Origin: Verrucomicrobiales bacterium
Lineage (GTDB): Bacteria; Verrucomicrobiota; Verrucomicrobiia; Limisphaerales; UBA9464
DNA length: 40,786 nt
Direction of reading: 5' to 3'
Assembly: GCA_005805505.1 (NCBI GenBank)
Contig: SYMJ01000241.1
Span: forward strand, 1 to 40,786
Positions within the stretch are counted from its first letter, which is position 1, and every line of letters begins with the position of its first letter. The position numbers and the translations under genes were made by a program. The notes beneath the pieces were generated by a model. It saw nothing but the letters and a program-made list of their open reading frames with translations. It was not told the DNA's origin and ran no database searches. This document shows, one piece after another, positions 6,910 through 13,992 of the stretch.

Positions 6910-7503
6910 TTAGCCGGTCTTGACGAATGCAGCCGAGAAGGCTCGGCGGGCTCGGTGCAGTTTACCACGGACGGCATCGGAACTCTGTTGGGTAATCTCG
7001 CCGACCTGTTCGTAGCTCAGATCTTGATCAGCGACCAAGAGCAGCAGGCACCGGTACTCCTCCGGCAGGCAGTCTAAGGCGTTTTGAATTCGTTGACCCA
7101 GTTCCTTGGTCTCGAGGGCACGGAGAGGGTCCCCAGCCGTGGAAGGCTGAGACTCCAAGAGCGAGGTGTCGTCGGTGAGGTGGATATTTCGCGCAGACCA
7201 TCGCTGCCGCAAGTTGGTGCAATGGTGGAGGGTGATCCGGTAGAGCCAGGTCCGGATCTCGGAGTCACCCCGGAAAGATCCAAAATTCCGGAAGGCCTTC
7301 ACGAACACGTCATGGGCGGCGTCTTGCGCCTGCGCCGCATCCCCCAGAAACCGCAACGCCAAATAATACACCGGCTGCGCATGGGCTGCGTAAACCGCCT
7401 CGAAATCGGCCGACAACCCTCTGTGTTCACCCACACCGCCCCCGACTTCAGGATCCTTCCCCTGCTCTACGCAGGCGATCTCCTTGGGTTCGGGCGCGAT
7501 CAT
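6910..7503 (-). CDS. ECF RNA polymerase sigma factor (RpoE-like)
   Basis: This is a group IV sigma-70 protein of 197 aa from the chosen start. Region 2 begins near FEAVYAAHAQPVYYLALRFL and contains the core-binding DAAHDVFVKAFRNF and the -10-recognising RTWLYRITLHHC segment. Region 4 has ALDCLPEEYRCLLLL and a helix-turn-helix ending in AVRGKLHRARRAF. The ATG at 7503 is chosen because a full AAAGGAGGTG precedes it, although the spacing is only 2 bases. A longer GTG start at 7539 is also open, and a TTG just before SADFEAVY would give a more typical ECF N-terminus. It heads the ten-gene run, so it may control its own operon. Confidence 0.88.
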   Translation of the reverse strand: MIAPEPKEIACVEQGKDPEVGGGVGEHRGLSADFEAVYAAHAQPVYYLALRFLGDAAQAQDAAHDVFVKAFRNFGSFRGDSEIRTWLYRITLHHCTNLRQRWSARNIHLTDDTSLLESQPSTAGDPLRALETKELGQRIQNALDCLPEEYRCLLLLVADQDLSYEQVGEITQQSSDAVRGKLHRARRAFSAAFVKTG

Positions 7504-7513
7504 CACCTCCTTT
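7504..7513 (-). promoter_or_regulatory. Extended Shine-Dalgarno abutting sigma factor start
   Basis: The minus strand reads AAAGGAGGTG directly before ATG, a complete match to the anti-Shine-Dalgarno end of 16S rRNA. Only TG separates AGGAGG from the ATG, shorter than the usual 5-9 bases. Most genes in this window have no recognisable Shine-Dalgarno at all. Confidence 0.6.
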
Positions 7514-7668
7514 GGACAAGGCCACCGCCCAAGTGTCACGCAGGAAAAAATTCCATCGAATCACTTCGGGTGCGCCCTCAACCGCGAAACCTCGTCGGAG
7601 TTGTGCCCGGCGATCCATTCCTCCCCAATCCTTCCCTCCAAGACGTTTGATGCCTAGGGTTCGCGCCT

Positions 7669-8439
7669 GTGTTTCGGCCGTGCATTGATTTGCGCAATGG
7701 GAAGGTGGTCCAGATCGTGGGGGGAACCCTCGACGATGCGGGCACCTCGACGCTCACTCGCTTCCAGTCGGAGCACCCGCCCTCCTGGTATGCGGAACTC
7801 TACCGGAAGGACGGCCTCACCGGCGGGCATGTCATCGCCTTGGGTCCGGGCAACGAGTCCGCCGCACGCGATGCCCTCGGCGCGTGGCCCGGCGGCCTGC
7901 AGTATGGCGGTGGCGTGAACCTCGACAACGCGTCGACCTGGCTGGAGGCCGGGGCCTCTCAGGTGATCGTCACCTCGTGGGTTTTCCGCGACGGACTCCT
8001 CGACCGCCAGCGCCTGGCCGACCTGGTTGACCGCGTGGGCAAGGAACGTCTGGTGCTCGACCTGAGCTGCCGCAAGCGCGACGGCCGCTATTGGGTGGTG
8101 ACCGACCGGTGGCAGCGATTCACCTCGCTGGAGGTCAACGAGGCGGTCTGCCACGACCTAGCCCAATCGTGTTCCGAGTTTCTCATCCATGCCGTCGATG
8201 TCGAAGGCCTGTGTCAGGGCATCGACCTTGGATTGGTCGAATCGCTCGCCCGTTGGTGCCCCATCCCGGCGACGTATGCCGGTGGGGCCAAGTCGATGGA
8301 CGACCTTAAAACGGTGGAACACGCAGGCGGCGGCCGGATTCACCTGACCATTGGATCCGCCTTAGACATCTTTGGCGGCTCCGGCGTGCGCTACACCGAC
8401 TGCGTCGAGTTCAACAAATCCAGCACCCACCCACACTAA
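7669..8439 (+). CDS. hisA: Phosphoribosylformimino-5-aminoimidazole carboxamide ribotide isomerase, eukaryotic type
   Basis: This is the fourth step of histidine synthesis, an Amadori isomerisation on a TIM barrel in the cytoplasm. The sequence follows the fungal/plant HIS6 pattern rather than the usual bacterial HisA: FRPCIDLRNGKVVQIVGG at the start, HPPSWYAELY, GGHVIALGPGN, IVTSWVF, LVLDLSCR, FLIHAVDVEGLCQGID and LTIGSALDIFGG near the end. Asp7 and Asp131 are the likely catalytic pair. The start is GTG at 7669; an in-frame TGA at 7648 rules out a longer protein. The glutaredoxin gene follows after 5 bp. No other his gene is in the window. Confidence 0.92.
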   Translation: MFRPCIDLRNGKVVQIVGGTLDDAGTSTLTRFQSEHPPSWYAELYRKDGLTGGHVIALGPGNESAARDALGAWPGGLQYGGGVNLDNASTWLEAGASQVIVTSWVFRDGLLDRQRLADLVDRVGKERLVLDLSCRKRDGRYWVVTDRWQRFTSLEVNEAVCHDLAQSCSEFLIHAVDVEGLCQGIDLGLVESLARWCPIPATYAGGAKSMDDLKTVEHAGGGRIHLTIGSALDIFGGSGVRYTDCVEFNKSSTHPH

Positions 8440-8444
8440 TCTCC

Positions 8445-8699
8445 ATGATCCCAAAACATGTTCGCCTTTTCATCAAGCCCGGTTGTCCCTGGTGCGACGA
8501 AGCCATCGAGTGGCTCGACGCCCGCAAGATCGGCTATGAAACGCTCGATGTGATCCGCGACGCGGCCGCCCGGGCGGAGATGCGCGAATTGACCGACCAG
8601 ACCAAAGCTCCCTCCATTGAGCTGGATGGCCATGTGCTGGCCGACTTCGGGGCCGATGAGCTGGAAGCGTGGATGGCTCAGTTGGGCTACGCGGTGTAA
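8445..8699 (+). CDS. Glutaredoxin family protein
   Basis: The 84-aa protein has a thioredoxin-fold layout: first strand VRLFIKPG, then the redox motif CPWC at 14-17, helix, second strand, the cis-Pro loop TKAPSIE, and the terminal GH-LADFGADELEAWM segment that replaces the GG-DD motif. CPWC is slightly unusual compared with CPYC. It is probably a dithiol glutaredoxin that reduces protein or glutathione mixed disulfides in the cytoplasm. It is likely co-transcribed with hisA (5-bp gap). Confidence 0.88.
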   Translation: MIPKHVRLFIKPGCPWCDEAIEWLDARKIGYETLDVIRDAAARAEMRELTDQTKAPSIELDGHVLADFGADELEAWMAQLGYAV

Positions 8700-8702
8700 T
8701 CA

Positions 8703-8733
8703 GGCTCACGACGCGGAGGCGCCGCAGTGAGGC
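8703..8733. other. Hairpin between convergent genes
   Basis: The outer arms GGCTCAC and GTGAGGC pair with one mismatch, and the inner arms GCGG and CCGC pair. It lies just after the glutaredoxin stop and 33 bases from the CotH gene stop on the opposite strand. No T-run follows on either strand, so it is not a standard intrinsic terminator but may stabilise the 3' ends. Confidence 0.35.
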
Positions 8734-8765
8734 ACGTCTCTTGGCCTATCCACGAACCACTCCGC

Positions 8766-11700
8766 TCACGGATTGGCCGCACCCGGCGATCCACCGATCC
8801 GAGTAGAGACCCTCCAGTCTCCGGGTTGATCGGAGTAAGCCTGAACGCTCCGAAGTTGCAGAGTGTACCCGCGGCCATCGGCTTCGACTGGCCAAGGGGC
8901 GGAATCGTCGTAGGCGAGCTTAAGCACCAGCGTGCCGTCAGCCGCGTGGATTCGCAGCGTGTCGCCGCCATTACCCAAGCCAAACCCAAACTCGCCCAGC
9001 GGCTTGGGCCCGAGCGGAAACGTCCGCTGAAACCGGAGACTGTCCTGACAGAACACGGCGTATCCGCCGGCAGGAATCACTCCACTAGAAACCACACTCA
9101 CGTGAGTATCGGTGACATCGCGCAGAAGCCATCCGGTGAGATCCACGGCCTCGGTCCCCGGATTGTGCAACTCAAACCAATCGCCCGAATCGGCGGCGGC
9201 CGACGGATTGTATTGAATCTCACTCAAGATCAACGGAGGCCGAGCCGGAGCCACCGGAGAATAGGCCTCCAGACGCACGGTCAGCGTGTTGGTTCCTGTT
9301 GAGGGATTAAATTGCCAGCGCGGCCCCGTCACATCGACGCCCCAACCGCTCCAACCGACGACACGAAATCCCGGTGCGGGAATTACCGTGGCCACCACGG
9401 GCGCGTCCCGAAAAAAGGTTCCCACCCAGGGAGGCGGCGCGGCCACCGAGCGATTCAACCTCACCTGCCCCGCCCCGGCCGGCGAAACGACCGCCTGCAG
9501 TTGCGCCAACCCCTGCTTCAAGCCGAAGTGATCGAGGCAATCTTGCCGGAGCTTGGCGGGGCGTCGGCGAGCGAAGTCGCTCAAGGAATCGAGGTTCTTT
9601 TCCCAGGTCGCTGCCGTGAAGGGTTCGTACTCCAATTGGTAAGGCTTGCCGTAACCGCGCTTCTGCAACTCGGCGAAGCTCCAGCGTTGGAGATGCCGCG
9701 GAATTTCGGGCCGGATCACCGCGGCCATGGAACGGATCGTCGCCTCCACCCGCTCTTCACGAAAAGGCCCGTTCAGAAAGTCCGCACAGCGCTGGATAAA
9801 GCGGGTCCGCACCCCGGGGTTGGTCAGCAACCGGCGGAGCATCAAGGTGCGCCCACCTTCATTAGGCCAACCGGTGCCTGAGCCGGTGCTGGCAGTCGAG
9901 AAGGCAAAGATATTGTCATAGTTCCCGTAATCGCGGGCCATGGCCGGCACGTAGACCTCGGGCCTCCACAAATTGAAGCCGTAGTCCTGATCGTAGACGA
10001 TCCATCGGAACCGCCCGTTCGGAACCCGGGGGCGCCAGCACTTGATGTTGCCGATGTCGAAGTTCTGGAAGTAGACCAGCGAGGCTTGGTAATCGAGGAA
10101 GTTGTCCAAATCGAGGTACCGGTCGAGGAGCGTTTGGAGATTAGTTTGGATCGTCAGGTCCTTCGAGGACACGAACGAGCGCATCGCCGTGTAAGTCTGG
10201 CTGTCACCGGCAATCACCGCGCCGTAGCCCTCGATCAGGTCGAGCCCACCGCGGGGCACCTCATGGTTCCCGATGATGTGATGCTCATTCAGCTTCTCTC
10301 GCAGGTTGTGAATCCCCCAGTAGTCGCCATTGAGGTACACCACGGTTGGCCGGTAGGCCTGGGTGTCGAGGCCGGTGTCCGCGATCAGGCGCTCCATCAT
10401 CGCGTCGCGCATGAGCGTGAACTGGCCGTTCACGAAGTAACTGCCATACGAAGTCACCGGCCCGAATTGGGTGATGGGCGACCGCACCGCCGTCTGGTGG
10501 GTGCTCTGGTTGTCGTTGCCGGAATTGCGCAGCACCAAAGCCTCGAACTGCTCCATCGGTCGGTCCGGAAAGAAGCGGTACGCCAAGTTGCCATCCCCGT
10601 ACTTGGCCCGTGCCGAAAGCGCGTAGGACTTCTGCGGATAACCCCGCGAACCCCATCCGCCATACACCGACATCCCCACCTTTTGACGAACCTTGGACTG
10701 GCGGTCGGTGTCGAAGAATTCGAAACCCACCTCGATCTCCCGATCCTTCCAGGCGTTGGACCCCGAGTACGGATAACTCTGGAGCACCTGCCCGCTGGTG
10801 CTGAGCACACCCGTGCCCATGCCAATGAGATAGCCGTTCTTGAAGTCGAAGTTCGAGGCCGCCGCCGCCAGCGAGATAACGGGCAGATCGTGGGAAACCC
10901 CGAAAAAATAACTTCGCAGCGACTCCGCACTGGAACGCGCCTCCAAATAAGCCTTAGCCCGAACCACCTGAGAGCGTTGGATGCGCAGCGGACCTGTCCA
11001 CGTCGGCGAGACAACCGTGACGGGGTCGCCATTGGTCGTGTAGCGGATCAGGGCATTGGTCGGTGAGGCTTGCAAATTGAGCACCACCTCGGCCCCCGCA
11101 GCGTAGAAACCCGAATCTACCGAGAACACGGGCGGCGGCACCGGAGGCCCCAGCGAAACAACCCCATTGGCAGCACCGGGTGTCGCCTGCGACTTGGAAT
11201 ACACCGTCCACTCCCCAGCTTCTGGATTGGGAGGTCGGCCCAGCGACTCATTGGGGCCCAATCGAGGCACCACCACCTGGTCCACGACCCGCCCCTCGGC
11301 ATCGCTCAACGTCAGGGTCTCGCCGGCGGCATCGAGGCGGAAATCGGTGTGCAATTCGTTGCCGGGGCCGATGCGATCGAGATCTGAAGCATAGACCACG
11401 AGGGATTGCCCGGGCTGGATCCACCGCTCTGGGAATCGCCATCGCCCCGGCTTCAGCGGGTCCTCTGAGAGGGCGAATCTCGCCAGCGCAATGGCTCGGT
11501 CCTGCGGATTGGAAATCTCAATCCAATCCCAGAAGGCCCCAGCGGCATCGGGAAACACCGCGGCGTTGTCGCTCATCACCTCGGTGATCTGAAGCAACCC
11601 GGCGGCAGAACCTTCGGTCAGGATGCGGTAGAAGAGGAGCGTTGTTCCGGCAGGTTCAGGAATGCGCACCTGGAAGCGACCCAGTGCCGACTCGTTCACC

Positions 11701-11939
11701 GTGGCCGTGGAGTCCAACGACCACACCATCGGGGTTTGCCACCCGGCGGCGACTTGCACCCGATAGTCCTTCGGGTCATCGGAATTGGCCGTGAACTCGA
11801 AAACGAACCCTTTGCCAGCGGAACTCTGAATCGACTCGCGCAGGATGAGCGGCGCGAGGGGCTGCGCCAGTAACCACACGGGAAACACAGCGGACAGCAA
11901 AGCCACCCACCAGTGCTTCCCGTGTGAGAAAATTTTCAC
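8766..11939 (-). CDS. Exported CotH-kinase/lamin-tail-domain protein
   Basis: From the GTG at 11939 the protein is 1057 aa. It starts with a signal peptide (KIFSHGKHWWVALLSAVFPVWLLAQ). It then has a first lamin-tail domain (about 115-220, ITEVMSDN, WDWIEISNP), a chitobiase/hexosaminidase C-terminal-like domain (about 265-340, IRYTTNGD), a CotH kinase-like domain (about 350-690, with YPQKSYALSAR, LRNSGNDN, YWGIHNLREK and FRWIVYDQDYGF) and a second lamin-tail domain near the C-terminus (LILSEIQYNP, DWFELHNPG). CotH of Bacillus phosphorylates spore-coat proteins; the role of these large exported forms is unknown. The GTG overlaps the upstream TPR stop by 4 bp, which decides this start over the ATG at 11975. 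Confidence 0.85.
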   Translation of the reverse strand: MKIFSHGKHWWVALLSAVFPVWLLAQPLAPLILRESIQSSAGKGFVFEFTANSDDPKDYRVQVAAGWQTPMVWSLDSTATVNESALGRFQVRIPEPAGTTLLFYRILTEGSAAGLLQITEVMSDNAAVFPDAAGAFWDWIEISNPQDRAIALARFALSEDPLKPGRWRFPERWIQPGQSLVVYASDLDRIGPGNELHTDFRLDAAGETLTLSDAEGRVVDQVVVPRLGPNESLGRPPNPEAGEWTVYSKSQATPGAANGVVSLGPPVPPPVFSVDSGFYAAGAEVVLNLQASPTNALIRYTTNGDPVTVVSPTWTGPLRIQRSQVVRAKAYLEARSSAESLRSYFFGVSHDLPVISLAAAASNFDFKNGYLIGMGTGVLSTSGQVLQSYPYSGSNAWKDREIEVGFEFFDTDRQSKVRQKVGMSVYGGWGSRGYPQKSYALSARAKYGDGNLAYRFFPDRPMEQFEALVLRNSGNDNQSTHQTAVRSPITQFGPVTSYGSYFVNGQFTLMRDAMMERLIADTGLDTQAYRPTVVYLNGDYWGIHNLREKLNEHHIIGNHEVPRGGLDLIEGYGAVIAGDSQTYTAMRSFVSSKDLTIQTNLQTLLDRYLDLDNFLDYQASLVYFQNFDIGNIKCWRPRVPNGRFRWIVYDQDYGFNLWRPEVYVPAMARDYGNYDNIFAFSTASTGSGTGWPNEGGRTLMLRRLLTNPGVRTRFIQRCADFLNGPFREERVEATIRSMAAVIRPEIPRHLQRWSFAELQKRGYGKPYQLEYEPFTAATWEKNLDSLSDFARRRPAKLRQDCLDHFGLKQGLAQLQAVVSPAGAGQVRLNRSVAAPPPWVGTFFRDAPVVATVIPAPGFRVVGWSGWGVDVTGPRWQFNPSTGTNTLTVRLEAYSPVAPARPPLILSEIQYNPSAAADSGDWFELHNPGTEAVDLTGWLLRDVTDTHVSVVSSGVIPAGGYAVFCQDSLRFQRTFPLGPKPLGEFGFGLGNGGDTLRIHAADGTLVLKLAYDDSAPWPVEADGRGYTLQLRSVQAYSDQPGDWRVSTRIGGSPGAANP

Positions 11940-12709
11940 AACCGGCTCTCCAGTTTTCGGGCGCGGCGAATCCACACTGCATTGCGAGATTTCTCGAAGG
12001 CCGGGGAATGGTTCTGGTCGGCCAGCACTTCATCGATCTCGGCTTGGGCCTCATCGACCATCCCTCGCGAGGCGAGCAACTCGGCATACTGGACGCGGGC
12101 CCTGGGATAGCTGTTGTTTTCGAGCACGCGCTTCCAATTCAGGAGAGCGGCGTCCACTTCGCCGAGGGCCGTCTGGGTCTCAGCCAAGGCCATGAGTGTG
12201 TAGCCAAAATCGTGTCGCGGGTCGGACTTCAGAATCTTCTCCAAGAGGGGCTTGGCCTCGGCGGCTTTGCCTTGTCGTAGGAGGCACTGCCCCAAATGGC
12301 TAACGGTGTCGTCATCCTCCGGATCCCGCTCCAAAGCCCGCCGGTAGGAGGCCTCTGCCTTGGTCAGTTTGCCCTGCGAAAAATAAAGATCGGCTAAATC
12401 TGAATGATCGCGGGCCTTGTCGAGGTGATGAATGCGGCTCTCCAGTTCCTTAATCCGGCGGCGATCGGCCGCACCCGGCAATTCGAAGCCTCGGAGTCCC
12501 ATTCCGCCGCTGGCTGATGCCTGCGCCCGATACACCATGAAGTAATAAAACACCGCGCTGAAGACGCTGAAGAAGAGGATACACGCCGCCCAGATCCACT
12601 CTTCGCGGCGCAAGGCATCCACCATCATCCAAAGCTGAAAAGCAGCCCCGATCAGCAGGAGAGGGTTCTCCAGGGACAACTGCATCAAATCGTTAATCAA
12701 GCCGATCAT
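11936..12709 (-). CDS. Membrane-anchored TPR protein
   Basis: From the ATG at 12709 the protein is 257 aa. Two hydrophobic helices at about 14-31 and 36-60 (LLLIGAAFQLWMMVDAL, WIWAACILFFSVFSAVFYYF) resemble the N-terminal membrane module of phospholipase D-like proteins. A coiled linker (RRRIKELESRIHHLDKA) follows, then about five TPRs such as AEASYRRALERDPEDDDTVS. A longer start at 12805 is open, but the extra residues are not protein-like. The repeats are probably cytoplasmic. It overlaps the CotH gene by 4 bp, so the two products are likely made together. Confidence 0.8.
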   Translation of the reverse strand: MIGLINDLMQLSLENPLLLIGAAFQLWMMVDALRREEWIWAACILFFSVFSAVFYYFMVYRAQASASGGMGLRGFELPGAADRRRIKELESRIHHLDKARDHSDLADLYFSQGKLTKAEASYRRALERDPEDDDTVSHLGQCLLRQGKAAEAKPLLEKILKSDPRHDFGYTLMALAETQTALGEVDAALLNWKRVLENNSYPRARVQYAELLASRGMVDEAQAEIDEVLADQNHSPAFEKSRNAVWIRRARKLESRL

Positions 12710-13053
12710 CGCCTTAAGACTAAGCCGGAACGATTCCGTTGGGAAGAAAGGGACCGCGCCGCGGATTCTTTCGCAAGACGAGGCGAGAGCGAAGGCACGG
12801 GCCATACTGAGGTTTGCGCTTAAGGCCCGTAACGAGCGAACAACGACGCTCTTGCAGAAGGAGACGCAGCCAGCACAACCGATTTAATGGAATTGTTCCC
12901 GCTAATCCCTACTCCAAAAAAATAAAATACTCGGAATGAAAACCCAGGCGCTCTGGTAGCGAAGGCGTCGGGGCCATCCCGGTCCTGTTCCAGTCGTCCG
13001 GCGATTTTCCCGCCGCTGTAATCCATTGAGATCGAGTCCAGTTTTACCGTTTC
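12710..13053. promoter_or_regulatory. Divergent intergenic region, TPR gene and thrB
   Basis: These 344 bases separate divergent genes and must carry promoters for both. An A/T-rich patch at 12914-12929 (AAAAAAATAAAATAC) is the only clear low-GC stretch and could hold a -10 element, but no well-spaced -35 was found. CCCGCCGCTGTAA near 13010-13022 resembles the end of a cobalamin riboswitch but lacks its other conserved blocks. No gene was found here. Confidence 0.4.
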
Positions 13054-13959
13054 ATGCCTCTCATGACATCCGCCACCGTGCGCATTCCGGGGACGACCGC
13101 CAATTTGGGCTCGGGCTTCGATACTCTGGGACTGGCCGTCGCGCTCTACAACCGGGCCACGGTCCGCCGCCGGGACGACCGACGTGTCGAGATCACTTCC
13201 CCCATCGCCGAGGATGCGCGGGCCGGAGCCCTCGCCATGCTGGAGGAGGCCGCTGCTGCGTTCTTCAAAAAGACTCGCTCCCAACGCTTCGGAGTGGATC
13301 TTCACCTGGCCGGCGACGTGCCGATCGCGCGGGGGCTCGGATCTAGCGTCACCGCCCGACTCGGCTGCGTGGCCGGACTCAACGCCCTAGCAGGCAGCCC
13401 GCTAGATCGACAAGGATTGCTAGAAGTCGTGGCGGCTCTGGAAGGCCATCCCGACAACGCGGCTCCGGCGGTCTTTGGTGGATTCACGGCCGCAGGATTT
13501 GTCGGTTCTGAGGTCCGATGCATTCGGGTACCACTCCCGAGTCGGATCCGCTTGGTGACCCTGATTCCGCACTTCGAGGTCAGCACGCCGGAGGCTCGGA
13601 AGCGAGTGCCGCAGACCTTTTCCAAGGCCGATACGATTCATATTCTCAACCGAGCTTCCCTGGTCACCGCCGCATTCGCCACGGGCCGACTGGAGAGCCT
13701 TCGAGGCTGCTTCGATGACCGCATCCACCAACCCTATCGGGCTGCGCTCATTCCAGGCATGGACGCCATTCTGGCGGCCGGCGTGAAAGCCGGAGCCATC
13801 GGTGGCTGGCTCAGCGGCAGCGGCTCCACCTTGATGTGCTTGGCCTTGGACAACCCCGAAGCCATCGCAGCGGCCATGCAGCGAAAAATGCCCAAGGCCG
13901 CCGTCCACATTCTCAAGCCCGACAACGCGGGCCTGAAGGTGAGCCTCAAAAAAGGCTGA
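13054..13959 (+). CDS. thrB: Homoserine kinase
   Basis: This GHMP kinase of 301 aa phosphorylates L-homoserine to O-phosphohomoserine in threonine synthesis. The N-terminal substrate strand reads RIPGTTANLGSGFDTLGLAV (10-29). The ATP-binding glycine-rich motif is PIARGLGSSVTA (90-101). EGHPDNAAPAVFGGF (about 130-144) is characteristic of ThrB, and the C-terminal GHMP motif is GGWLSGSGSTLMCL. A second ATG at 13063 is equally possible. No thrA, thrC or asd is nearby. Its last codons overlap the terminator of the opposing glutamine-synthetase-like operon. Confidence 0.92.
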   Translation: MPLMTSATVRIPGTTANLGSGFDTLGLAVALYNRATVRRRDDRRVEITSPIAEDARAGALAMLEEAAAAFFKKTRSQRFGVDLHLAGDVPIARGLGSSVTARLGCVAGLNALAGSPLDRQGLLEVVAALEGHPDNAAPAVFGGFTAAGFVGSEVRCIRVPLPSRIRLVTLIPHFEVSTPEARKRVPQTFSKADTIHILNRASLVTAAFATGRLESLRGCFDDRIHQPYRAALIPGMDAILAAGVKAGAIGGWLSGSGSTLMCLALDNPEAIAAAMQRKMPKAAVHILKPDNAGLKVSLKKG

Positions 13960-13969
13960 ATTTTCAGCC
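13948..13969 (-). terminator. Intrinsic terminator of the gamma-glutamyl operon
   Basis: On the minus strand a GGCTGA-AAAT-TCAGCC hairpin (13969 to 13954) is followed by six T residues (13953-13948). It lies 24 bases past the stop of the glutamine-synthetase-like gene. It overlaps the last codons of thrB on the other strand. Confidence 0.7.
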
Positions 13970-13992
13970 CGTCCAAGGAGCCGATCTGAAAC

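Noticed and set aside
7501-7515. Match to the 3' end of 16S rRNA (ATCACCTCCTTT)
   Set aside because: No other rRNA sequence is nearby. On the minus strand it is simply a perfect Shine-Dalgarno sequence before the sigma factor start.
10086-11066. 326-codon open frame on the plus strand
   Set aside because: It lies wholly antisense to the CotH-type gene and its translation shows no domain pattern.
12930-13025. Possible cobalamin riboswitch upstream of thrB (CCCGCCGCTGTAA)
   Set aside because: The end resembles the B12-element consensus, but the other conserved blocks (GGGAA and GGTGCAAATCC-type cores) are not found in order, and thrB is not a usual target.
12820-13305. 161-codon minus-strand frame in the thrB upstream region
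   Set aside because: Half of it is antisense to thrB, and the intergenic part has no recognisable motif or start signal.
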